DNA from: CAVXYG01 sp963706835
GTDB taxonomy: Bacteria; Actinomycetota; Actinomycetes; S36-B12; GCA-2699445
Direction of reading: 5' to 3'
Length of the DNA stretch: 64,000 nt
NCBI GenBank assembly: GCA_963706835.1
Contig: CAVPOB010000015.1
Span: forward strand, 186,001 to 250,000
The notes beneath the pieces were generated by a model. The model ran no database searches and was not told the DNA's origin. It saw only the letters and a program-made list of their open reading frames with translations. Within the stretch, counting starts at the first letter, position 1, and each line of letters starts with the position of its first letter. Of this stretch, positions 55,544 to 64,000 are shown in pieces. The translations under genes and the position numbers were made by a program.

Positions 55544-58252
55544 CGGTCTACGTGTGCGCCAATCTGCGCCGGCTGCAGGCGGTCAAGCTCGCCGGGACCG
55601 CCAACGGCATCGAGTTCCTGGAGGTCCGCGACACCGACGAGACCGAACCGGCCCGCAAGTCGCTGCGCCAGCGCACCCTGCTGGTGCGCCTGCTGGACCC
55701 GGTGCCGGCCACCCTCGGCCCGGGCAACATCGTCATCGACGGCGGGGACCGGATCGGCACCGTCGCGGTGGCGTGGACTGCGGCTGCGGACGCACTGCCC
55801 GCCTCGGTGCCGCCGGACGAGGCGGCCTCCATCACCGACGGCCTGGCCGAGCCCGATCACGTCCTGGTGGTGCGGACGTCGGCCCGCGGCGACTTCTCCT
55901 CCTACCGCTTCGCGCTGGTGGCCGGTTCCGGCAGCGACGAACCCCCGACCGGCTTCGACCCGATCCTGGCCCAGGTGCAGTTCTCCTTCACCGTCGAGTG
56001 CCCCTCGGAGTTCGACTGCGAGCAGCCCTGCACCTGCCCCGAGGGCATCCACCACGCCCCGGCCATCGACTACCTGGTCAAGGACTACCAGGGGTTCCGG
56101 CGGCTGCTGGCCGATCGGATGGCGCTGCTGGTGCCGGGCTGGTCGGCGCGGCTGCCCGCCGACGTCGGCGTCACGCTGGTGGAGCTGCTGGCCTACGTCG
56201 CCGACGAGCTGTCCTACCGGCAGGATGCGGTGGCCACCGAGGCCTACCTGGACACCGCCCGCAGCCGGATCTCGCTGCGCCGGCACGCCCGGCTGGTGGA
56301 CTACCGGGTGCACGACGGCTGCAACGCCCGGGCCTGGGTGCAGGTACGGACCGGCGAGCCCACCGTCGTGGTGCCCGCCGGGACGACGCTGCTGTCCCAG
56401 GTCCCGGGCCTGCCGCACCTGCATCAAGCCGGACAGCCCCGAGCACGCGACCGCCCTGGATGCCGCTGCGGTGATCTTCGAGACGGTCGACGAAGCGGTG
56501 CTGCACGCCGGCCTCGACACCCTGCGCTTGTGGACCTGGGGCGACGCCGATTGCTGCCTGCCCGCGGGGGCGACCGAGGCCACCCTGCGCGGCCACCAGC
56601 CGCTGCTGCGGGCCGGGGACGTGCTGGTCCTGGCCGAATCGGTGAGCCCGGCGACGAAGCAGGCCGCCGATGCCGACCCGGCGAAGCGGTTCGCGGTGCG
56701 GTTGACCGCGGTGGAACTGGACAGCGACCCGAGCGGGGCGCTGTTCCCGGACGGCACGACCGAGGTGACCCGCATCCGCTGGCATGCGCAGGACGCGCTG
56801 CCGGGGCCGCTGTGCCTGAGCGCCGACGACACCGAGACCGCCGTCGCCTGGGGCAACCTGGTGCTGGCCGACCACGGGGAAACGGTGGCCGATGAAGACC
56901 TCGGCGCAGTCCCTGCCCCGCAGCTGACCCGGGTCGGCGCGTGCGCCACCGATGCCGCGACCGTCCCGGCCCGGTACCGCCCGGTGCTGCAGCGTCGGCC
57001 GCTCACCCACGCCGTTGCCCGACCCGCCGCGGTCCTCGCCGAGGCTGCGCTGTCGGCCGCCCTGACCGCCGAACTGGCCGCCGGTGCCAGCGGCAACGCC
57101 CTGCAGTCGCTGTTCGCGGCGGCCGGGCTGACCCTGCCCGACGGCAGCACGATCCGCGGCACCTCCCCGCGGTGGTCGGTGCACACCGCGACGCACGCCT
57201 GGCCGCTGCGGGAGCGGCTGGGCCGGCTGCAGGTCCTCGCCGAGGCCGCCCCCGCCCGCGAGGCAACCCTGGCCGCCCCCCGCACCGCAGCCCCCGCCAT
57301 CGGGCTGCAGGGCGTCCTCGACGGCACGGCCGATCCCTGGGATCCCAGCATCGACCTGCTCGCGAGTCGGTCCACCGCCCGGGAGTTCGCGGTGGAGATC
57401 GAGCACGACGAGGGCGTTCAGGTGCGGTTCGGGGACGGCGAGCACGGCCTGCGCCCGGCCACCGGCACCGCGTTCACGGCGACCTACCGGGTCGGCAACG
57501 GCCCCGCCGGCAACGTGGGCCGCGACGCGCTGGCCCACATCGTCACGACGGTCACCGGGATCACCGGGGTCGGCAACCCGCTGCCCGCCGCCGGCGGCAC
57601 CGCGCCGGAGACCGGCGATGAGATCCGCCGCGACGCCCCGGCCGCGTTCGCGGTGCAGGAGCGCGCCGTCACCGCCGCCGACTACGCCGAGGTCGCCGGT
57701 CGCAGCCGGGAGGTGGAGCGCGCGGCGGCCACGTTCCGGTGGACCGGGTCCTGGCGGACGGTGTTCGTCACCGCCGACCGGTTCGGCAACGCCGGCGTGG
57801 ACGCCGCCTTCGAGACCCGGCTGCGCGGATGGCTGGAGCGCTACCGGATGGCCGGCTACGACCTGGAGGTGGACGCCCCGGTGTTCGTGCCGCTGGCGGT
57901 GGCGCTGCACATCTGCGTGCTGCCCGGCCACTTCCGCTCCGATGTGGCGACCGGCGTGCGCGCGGTGCTGTCGACCGGGACCGGGCCGGACGGCACGCCC
58001 GCCCTGTTCCACCCCGACCGGCTCACGTTCGGCCAGCCGGTGTACCTGTCGGCGGTGCTCGCCGCGGTGCACGCCGTGGTCGGGGTGCAGTCGGCGCGGG
58101 TGGACCGCTTCGGCCGGCAGCGCGAGCCGGCCCTCAGCGGCATCGCCACCGGGGTGCTGCCGATGGGACGGCTGGAGATCGCCCGGCTCGACAACGATCC
58201 GAACCATCCCGAGCGCGGCGTGCTCGACCTGACGTTCGGAGGTGGCACATGA
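55540..58252 (+). pseudogene. eCIS baseplate J-like protein 1 (Pvc11-like), one frameshift
   Basis: The gene starts at GTG 55540 with the beta-rich N-terminus (VYVCANLRRLQAVKLAGTANGI). It runs to about 56420, where one extra base shifts the frame, and continues to 58252 with KPDSPEHA and the baseplate-J core (FRTRLRGWLERYRMAGYDLEVD-type, GDEIRRDAPAAFAVQERAVTAADYAEVA). Joined length is about 900 residues, usual for Pvc11/gp6-like wedges. The cysteine-rich segment CPSEFDCEQPCTCP near residue 155 is typical. Probably a sequence error, since both halves are well kept. Confidence 0.88.
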
Positions 58253-60744
58253 GCGACTGCAGCTGCTGCTCGGGCCGGGCGGTGCGCACCCCGGGCATCC
58301 TCGCCAACCGGCCGGGCGAGTCCGAGATCGGCTACCGGTCGGGCCGCTACGACGACTTCCGGGCCAGCATGATCGCCGGACTGTCCCGCGCCGACCGGCC
58401 GGCGCTGTCCCGGCTGAAGACCCGCGACGGCGATGACCCGACGATCGCGCTGCTGGACGCCTGGGCGATGGCCTGCGACGTGCTGACCTTCTACACCGAG
58501 CGCCTGGCGAACGAGTCCTACCTGCGCACCGCGACGCAGCGCACCTCGCTGGCCGAACTCGGCAAGCTGCTGAGCTACCGGCTCAACCCGGGCTCGGCCG
58601 CCGAGACGGTGCTGGCGTTCTCGCTGGAGCGGGCACCGGCCCCGCCGCCGCTGGACCCGCCCGACCCCGGCGTCCTGCCGCCGGCGGTGCCCGGCGAGGT
58701 GACGCTGCCGGTGGGGCTGCGGGTGCAGAGCGTGCCCGGCCCGGACGAGCAGCCGCAGACCTTCGAGACGGTGGCGGAGATCACCGCCCGCCCGGAGTGG
58801 AACGCCCTGCCGGTGGTGCGCAGCAAGGCCTACCTGCCGGTGTTCGGCCGCAAGGACTGCTACCTCGCCGGCGTCGGCCTGAACCTCTCGCCCGGTGATC
58901 CGATCCTGTTCGCCAGCGAGGACCTCGTGGGCGACCGCTGGGACGTGCGCCTGCTCACCGAGGTCACCGAGGACGCCAAGGCGCAGCGCACCCATGTGCG
59001 ATGGGACCGCGGCCTGGGGTCGGTGAACCCGCCGAACCTGCCGGCCGCGATGCCGCAGACCGCCGTGCTGCGCAAGCGACTGGCCGTGTTCGGCCACAAC
59101 GCCCCCACCTGGAAGGCGATGACCGCCACCTACCGCAGCGACTACCTGTCGCAGTTCACCCCGAAGCCCGCCGAGGGCGCGGACTGGCCGTACTTCACCG
59201 CGGGGACGACGTCCGGCAGCACCCTCATCATCGACATCGACGGCGCCCACCCGGACATCGTCGTGGACTCCTGGGTGGTGGTCAGCCAGGACGCCGAGGG
59301 CTTCTACCGCGAGCTGTACCGGGTGACCGAGCGCGCCGAGCTGTCCCGGGCGGCCTTCGGGGTCTCCGGCAAGGTCACCCGGCTGACCCTGGCCGGCGAG
59401 CTGCACACCTTCGGCACGCCGCGGCAGGTCACCGTGATGGCAGTGCCGCAGCCGTTGACGGTGACCGAGGCGCCCGACGACAGCGCGGTGTCGGGCCTGC
59501 AGGTCGTGGTGGCCGGCGACGCCGGCGCGATGGCGCAGGGCCGCACCCTGGTCATCACCGGGCAGTCCGGCGGCACCGCCACCGCCCAGGTCGCACAGCT
59601 CGACGCGGCAACGGCCACCGGCGGCCGCACCGAGCTGACGCTGAAGACCGCCATCGACCCGCCGCTGGACCGGGGCACCGCGGTCGTGCTCGGCAACGTC
59701 GCCGAGGCGACCCACGGCGAGACGGTGACCCAGATCCTCGGATCCGGCGACGCCGCCGTCGGCTTCCTCACCGCGAAACTGACGCAGGGCCCGCTCACCC
59801 ACGTGCCCGCCGACACCCCGTCCGGGACCGCATCCACGCTGGCGGTCCGAGTCGATGACGTGGCGTGGCGGGAGGTCGCCAGCACCTACCCCGCCGGGCC
59901 GACCGATCACGTCTTCACCACCCGGGACGAGCCGGACGGGTCGCAGTCGGTGGTGTTCGGCGACGGCGTGCGCGGCGCCCGCCCGGCCACCGGGTCGAAC
60001 AACCTGCGGGCCACCTACCGCAAGGGCCTCGGCATCGCGGGCAACGTGCGCGCCGATCAACTGAGCATGGCCCTGGACCGGCCGCTGGGGCTGAAGGGCG
60101 TGACGAACCCGGCGCCGGCCACGGGGGGCGTGGACGCGGAGTCCGTCGACCGGGCCCGCACCGCGATCCCGCTGCCGGTGCGCACCCTGGGCCGGGCGGT
60201 GTCGCTGCAGGACTACGCCGACTTCGCGCTGGCCACCACCGGCATCGGCAAGGCGAGCGCGTCGGTGCTGCCGCTGCTGGGCGGGCCGACGATCGTGGTC
60301 AGCGTCGCCGACATCGCCGGCGCAGCGCCGCCCGCCACGACGCTGGGCCGGTTGCAGCAGGCCCTGCAGGACTACGGCGATCCGCATGTGCGGGTGACGG
60401 TGCTGGCCTGCCGCACCGCGCAGTTCCGGCTGGCCCTGAAGATCGCGGTGGATCCGGCGCGCGAGGAGGAACTGGTGCTGGCGGCGGTGGAGTCGGCGCT
60501 GCGCACCGCGTACGAGGCGCCGGCCCGCACCATCGGGGCCCATGTCCAGCGCTCAGCGGTCGTGGCGGTGGCCGCCTCGGTGGTCGGTGTCCTCGGCGTG
60601 GACCTCGACCGGCTCTACGTCGGCGGCAGCCCGTCGCTGCAGCAGCGGCTCCTCGCCGAACCGGCCCGCGCCGTCGGCGGGACCGCGCTGGCCGCCCAAC
60701 TGCTGGCACTGTCCGGCTTCGACTGGGTGCAGGTGATGCCATGA
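58249..60744 (+). CDS. eCIS baseplate J-like protein 2 (Pvc12-like, putative baseplate assembly protein)
   Basis: 831 residues, frame intact. It starts MSDCSCCSGRAVRTPGILANRPGESEIGYRSGRYDDF with a CxCC cluster, then an N-terminal beta part (TFYTERLANESYLRTATQRTSLAELGKLLSYRLNPGSAAE) and a C-terminal baseplate-J domain (VDRARTAIPLPVRTLGRAVSLQDYADFA). Together with the first J protein it builds the wedge ring around the hub. It starts with an ATGA overlap and its stop overlaps the next ATG. Confidence 0.92.
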   Translation: MSDCSCCSGRAVRTPGILANRPGESEIGYRSGRYDDFRASMIAGLSRADRPALSRLKTRDGDDPTIALLDAWAMACDVLTFYTERLANESYLRTATQRTSLAELGKLLSYRLNPGSAAETVLAFSLERAPAPPPLDPPDPGVLPPAVPGEVTLPVGLRVQSVPGPDEQPQTFETVAEITARPEWNALPVVRSKAYLPVFGRKDCYLAGVGLNLSPGDPILFASEDLVGDRWDVRLLTEVTEDAKAQRTHVRWDRGLGSVNPPNLPAAMPQTAVLRKRLAVFGHNAPTWKAMTATYRSDYLSQFTPKPAEGADWPYFTAGTTSGSTLIIDIDGAHPDIVVDSWVVVSQDAEGFYRELYRVTERAELSRAAFGVSGKVTRLTLAGELHTFGTPRQVTVMAVPQPLTVTEAPDDSAVSGLQVVVAGDAGAMAQGRTLVITGQSGGTATAQVAQLDAATATGGRTELTLKTAIDPPLDRGTAVVLGNVAEATHGETVTQILGSGDAAVGFLTAKLTQGPLTHVPADTPSGTASTLAVRVDDVAWREVASTYPAGPTDHVFTTRDEPDGSQSVVFGDGVRGARPATGSNNLRATYRKGLGIAGNVRADQLSMALDRPLGLKGVTNPAPATGGVDAESVDRARTAIPLPVRTLGRAVSLQDYADFALATTGIGKASASVLPLLGGPTIVVSVADIAGAAPPATTLGRLQQALQDYGDPHVRVTVLACRTAQFRLALKIAVDPAREEELVLAAVESALRTAYEAPARTIGAHVQRSAVVAVAASVVGVLGVDLDRLYVGGSPSLQQRLLAEPARAVGGTALAAQLLALSGFDWVQVMP

Positions 60745-62831
60745 CCACGCCGATGACCCCGACGGCCCAGCGCCTGTTCGACCTGCTGCCCGCCGTGCAC
60801 CGCATCCGCGACGCGCAGACCGGCGGCGTGCTCGCCGAGCTGATGGGGGTCATCGCCGATCAGGTGGACGTGCTGGCCGAGGACCTCGACCAGTTCTACG
60901 ACGATCAGTTCATCGAGACCTGCGCCCGCTGGGTGGCCCCCTACATCGGCGACCTCATCGGCTACCGGGAGCTGCACGGCGTGGTGCCGGAGGTCGCCTC
61001 GCCGCGCGCCGAGGTCGCCAACACCATCGCCTACCGTCGCCGCAAGGGGACCGCGGCGATGCTGGAGCAGATGGCCGGCGACGTCACCGGCTGGCCGGCC
61101 CGGGCGGTGGAGTTCTTCGAGCGCCTCGTCACGACGCAGTACCTCAATCACCCCCGGCCGCACGCGCGCGCGACCGTCGATATGCGCAGCCACGAGGCAT
61201 TGGGGTGGATCACGCAGCAGAACGCCGCGCTCGACGATCTCGCCCACACCGCGGACGTGCGCCGCATCGCGGCGGCGCAGCCGCACGGCGCCGGCCGGCA
61301 CAACATCGGCAACGTGGGGCTGTTCCTGTGGCGGACCGCCGCGGTGCCGGTGCGCCGCTCGCCGCTGGCCGAGCACGCCGACGGCCAGCGGTTCCGGTTC
61401 CACCCGATCGGGGTGGACGCCCCGCTGTTCGGCCTGCCCCGCACCCAGACCGACATCACCAGCCTCGCCGGGCCGCTGGACGTGCCGCTGCCGCTGGGCC
61501 GCCGCTACCTGGCCGACCACCTCGGCGCCTACTACGGCCCGCGCGCCACGCTGCTGCTGGAGCGGCAGACCGGCACGGCCGATCCGGTGGCCATCGGGAT
61601 CGAGGACATCCGCATCTGCGACCTGTCCGACACCTCGGCCAGCACCTGGGCGCACCAACCGCCCGCGGGGGAGGTCGCCATCGACCCGGTGCTGGGCCGG
61701 GTGTTCCTCGGCACCGCGCTGCCGGCCGGGGAGCGCATCCTGGCGACCTGGGCGTACGGCCAAGCGGTGCCCATCGGCGCCGGCGCCTCGACCCGCGCGC
61801 CCGCCGTGCCGCCCTCCCCCGTCGTGGACGCCTCCGACGGCGAGGCGCTGCAGCCGCTGCTGGACGCGGTGCAGGCCGGCGGCACCGTGCGCATCATCGA
61901 TAGCGACTCCTATGCCGGGGCGCTGACCCTGACCGCGACCGCCGACGTGACCGTCGAGGCCGGCCAACAGGCCCAGCCGACCCTGCACCTGAGCGCGCCC
62001 TTGCCGCTGGCCCTGGATCCGGGGACGACGGTCGTGCTGGACGGCCTGCGCATCGCCGGGGCGCCGCTGGTCATCGAGGAGGTCGCCGACACCGAGCCCC
62101 GAACGCTGATCCTGCGCAACTGCACCCTGGTGCCGGGCCTGGACCGCACCGCCGACGACCAGCCGGTGCATGCCGACCGCGCCAGTCTGCTGGTGCTGGA
62201 CCCGTTCGCGAAGGTCATCATCGAACGCTGCATCCTCGGCCCGGTGGTCGCGGTGGAAGGCGCCAGCGTGCAGCTCACCGACAGCGCCGTCGAGGCCGGC
62301 GACGCCGAGGCGGTCGCGATCTGCGGCCGGCCCGTCGGCGCCCGCACGGTCACCTCCGACGCCGACACCGTCATCGGCGACGGCACCACCCCGGCCGGCA
62401 ACATCGCGCTGACGGCCTGCACGGTCATCGGCGGCATCCACTGCACCCGGCTGGACGCCTCGAACAGCATCCTGCTGGCCGACCTGCCACCCGGCGATCC
62501 ACGGCTGGCAGCGATCCACGCCCGCCGCCGCCAGGTCGGCTGCCTGCGGTACTCCTTCGTGCCGCCGGATTCCCGGGTGCCGCGGCGGTACCGCTGCCAG
62601 CCCGAGGCCGCCGGGATCACCCCGCGCTTCACAGCGCTGGCCTTCGCCGACCCCGCCTACGTGCAACTGACCATCGCCACTCCGGACGCGATCCGGACCG
62701 GTGCCGACGATGAGAGCGAAATGGGTGCCACGCACCTGCTGTACACGCCGCAGCGGGAGGCCAACCTGCTGCTGCGGCTCGACGAGTATCTGAGGTTCGG
62801 CCTGCAGGCCGGCTTCTGGTACGCGACGTGA
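60741..62831 (+). CDS. eCIS tail protein, P2 gpI-like N-terminus with predicted beta-helix C-terminus
   Basis: 696 residues. The first about 200 residues match the P2 gpI-type baseplate family (LPAVHRIRDAQTGGVLAELMGVIADQVDVLAEDLDQFYD, IAYRRRKGTAAMLEQMAGDVTGW). From about residue 375 come repeating short strands typical of a right-handed beta-helix (TVRIIDSDSYAGALTLTATADVTVEAG; TLILRNCTLVPGLDR; ASVQLTDSAVEAGDAEAVAICG), then Cys/Arg-rich LRYSFVPPDSRVPRRYRC. It links the baseplate to outer parts and may bind surface polysaccharide. Overlaps the J protein by four bases. Confidence 0.82.
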   Translation: MTTPMTPTAQRLFDLLPAVHRIRDAQTGGVLAELMGVIADQVDVLAEDLDQFYDDQFIETCARWVAPYIGDLIGYRELHGVVPEVASPRAEVANTIAYRRRKGTAAMLEQMAGDVTGWPARAVEFFERLVTTQYLNHPRPHARATVDMRSHEALGWITQQNAALDDLAHTADVRRIAAAQPHGAGRHNIGNVGLFLWRTAAVPVRRSPLAEHADGQRFRFHPIGVDAPLFGLPRTQTDITSLAGPLDVPLPLGRRYLADHLGAYYGPRATLLLERQTGTADPVAIGIEDIRICDLSDTSASTWAHQPPAGEVAIDPVLGRVFLGTALPAGERILATWAYGQAVPIGAGASTRAPAVPPSPVVDASDGEALQPLLDAVQAGGTVRIIDSDSYAGALTLTATADVTVEAGQQAQPTLHLSAPLPLALDPGTTVVLDGLRIAGAPLVIEEVADTEPRTLILRNCTLVPGLDRTADDQPVHADRASLLVLDPFAKVIIERCILGPVVAVEGASVQLTDSAVEAGDAEAVAICGRPVGARTVTSDADTVIGDGTTPAGNIALTACTVIGGIHCTRLDASNSILLADLPPGDPRLAAIHARRRQVGCLRYSFVPPDSRVPRRYRCQPEAAGITPRFTALAFADPAYVQLTIATPDAIRTGADDESEMGATHLLYTPQREANLLLRLDEYLRFGLQAGFWYAT

Positions 62832-62841
62832 GGAGCGACCG

Positions 62842-64000
62842 ATGGGCGCAGATCTGAGCCGGGTGCGTTTCGACGCCCACCGCGACTTCGCAGCAGTGGT
62901 GCTGCAGCAGGGCCGCCTGCTGCTCGACGCCGACTTCAACGACCTGACCGACATCGTCGACCGCCGGATCCGGGCCGCGATCGCCGACCTGGACAGCCCC
63001 GGTCCGAGCACCGGGATCGCCGGTGTCGCCGTCGTGCCGCGCACCACCCCCGACGGCTTCCAGGTCTCCCTCACCGCCGGCAAGCTCAGCATCGGCCGCG
63101 GGCGCATGTACGTCGATGGCCTGCTCGCGGAGAACCACGGCACCGGGGCGCCGGTGTTCGACCCGATCCTGGCCGAGGAGCACGGCAGCGCCGAGACGCC
63201 CTACGAGCAGCAGCCGTACTGGCCGACCCCGGACAAGCTGCCCACGTCGGGGCGCCACCTGGCCTACCTGGAGGTCTGGCAGCGCGAGGTCACCCATATC
63301 GAGGACCCCGACCTGGTGGATCCCGCGATCGCCGTGGACACCACCGCGCGCAGCCAGATCGCCTGGCGGGTCCGGCTGCATCCGCTGGACGCTGGCGATA
63401 CCTGCACCACGCCCGACGCCGACATCACCGGGTGGCCGACCGTCATCGCACCGTCCGGCGCCCGACTCACCGTGGGCACGATCCCGGTCGCCGCTACCGC
63501 CGACCCGTGCGAACTGCCGCCGGTCGGCGGGTATCGCGGCCTGGAGAACCAGACCTACCGCGTCGAGGTCCACGCCGGCGGCGCGCCCGGCACCGCCACG
63601 TTCAAGTGGTCCCGCGACAACGCCTCGGTCGTGACGCCGGTGCTGGAGGTGCTGCCCGGCGCGACCGCGCTGCGACCGGCGTCGCTGGGCAAGGACGCGG
63701 TGCTCGGCTTCCACGACGACGACTGGGTGGAGATCCTCGATGACCACCGCGAACTCGCGGGGACCCCGGGCGAGATGCGCAAGATCGAGGTGCACGAGCA
63801 GGACGGCACGATCTCCTTCCCCACCGCCCTGCCGGCGGATCTGGTGCTGACTCCCGCGCAGGCCGCCGCCCGGCACCTGCGGGTGCGCCGCTGGGACCAG
63901 CGCGGCCAGGTGAAGTCCGGGGCCGGTGCCGACCTCGACAACCTCGACGCCACGACCGCGACCGGCGTCATCACGGTCCCGGCCAGCGCGAGCACGACGG
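62842..64000 (+). CDS. eCIS DUF6519 protein, partial at window end
   Basis: The frame opens with ATG 62842 after GAGGAGCGACC and stays open to the window edge (386 codons). The start MGADLSRVRFDAHRDFAAVVLQQGRLLLDADFND is the DUF6519 signature, proteins common in eCIS baseplate loci. Many beta-rich segments follow (GGYRGLENQTYRVEVHAGG, TFKWSRDNASVV). A fibre or baseplate-accessory role is likely but unproven. The C-terminal end and any tape-measure gene are outside the window. Confidence 0.88.
   Translation, partial: MGADLSRVRFDAHRDFAAVVLQQGRLLLDADFNDLTDIVDRRIRAAIADLDSPGPSTGIAGVAVVPRTTPDGFQVSLTAGKLSIGRGRMYVDGLLAENHGTGAPVFDPILAEEHGSAETPYEQQPYWPTPDKLPTSGRHLAYLEVWQREVTHIEDPDLVDPAIAVDTTARSQIAWRVRLHPLDAGDTCTTPDADITGWPTVIAPSGARLTVGTIPVAATADPCELPPVGGYRGLENQTYRVEVHAGGAPGTATFKWSRDNASVVTPVLEVLPGATALRPASLGKDAVLGFHDDDWVEILDDHRELAGTPGEMRKIEVHEQDGTISFPTALPADLVLTPAQAAARHLRVRRWDQRGQVKSGAGADLDNLDATTATGVITVPASASTT

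Overview
The window is high-GC DNA from an actinobacterium (Actinomycetia-like). The evidence is a bacterial proteasome activator (Bpa) gene next to serS, DUF4446 and SEC-C/DUF5926-type proteins, arsenate reductases of the mycothiol-linked style, a DUF4012 envelope protein, frequent GTG starts and many 4-base ATGA/GTGA overlaps. I cannot name a genus from the sequence alone.

Layout. (1) 1-6262, minus strand: an acyl-CoA carboxylase operon (carboxyltransferase, biotin carboxylase/BCCP, AtuA-like protein, TetR regulator, start of an acyl-CoA dehydrogenase), headed by a perfect 16-bp palindrome that is a likely TetR operator. (2) 6394-9369, plus strand: a universal stress protein, then a tightly overlapping arsenic operon (ArsR-ArsC fusion, two-domain ArsC, aquaglyceroporin, ArsC) with its own promoter/operator. 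(3) 9447-14855: a 79-bp tandem duplication, a frameshifted SDR, an alpha/beta hydrolase, a degenerate MoeA-like protein and a TrkA-type potassium channel. (4) 14929-22924: conserved housekeeping genes (bpa, serS, HAD phosphatase, NlpC/P60 hydrolase with a palindrome-rich leader, pheA, DUF4446, SEC-C protein, GDPD). (5) 23002-29970: an accessory stretch bounded by two decayed IS1380-family copies, with a secreted nuclease/phosphatase-fold protein, an MBL fragment, an SRPBCC protein and a frameshifted aldehyde dehydrogenase. (6) 29973-40784: FAD oxidase, acyltransferase, ScyD-like secreted protein, AbiEi/DUF559-like protein, DUF4012 protein, cell-wall-sorted protein, DUF6941 protein and a polysaccharide epimerase/dehydratase, with three copies of a palindromic repeat.

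(7) 41291-64000, plus strand: the most striking region is an extracellular contractile injection system (eCIS, phage-tail-like particle). It encodes sheath, tube, a zinc-ribbon protein, a Pro-rich linker protein, a Pvc16-like DUF4255 protein, an AAA+ ATPase, a DUF4157 protein with a second C-terminal HExxH motif (candidate payload), a Pvc7-like tube protein, a LysM/gp53-like protein, hub, spike, PAAR tip, gp25 baseplate, two baseplate-J proteins, a tail/fibre-like protein and a DUF6519 protein that runs off the end. No capsid, terminase, tape measure or T6SS membrane-complex gene is present in the window. Genes mostly overlap by 4 bases, so assembly proteins are likely translated as one coupled unit. 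A short repeat family built on GGGTGCA occurs just before the cluster and again inside it, after the payload candidate.

Caution: at least nine genes carry apparent 1- or 2-base frameshifts (SDR, aldehyde dehydrogenase, acyltransferase 5' end, ScyD-like, sorted surface protein, AAA+ ATPase, DUF4157 protein, LysM-like protein, first baseplate J). Several fall in otherwise well-conserved genes and in short base runs, so consensus errors are at least as likely as real decay.
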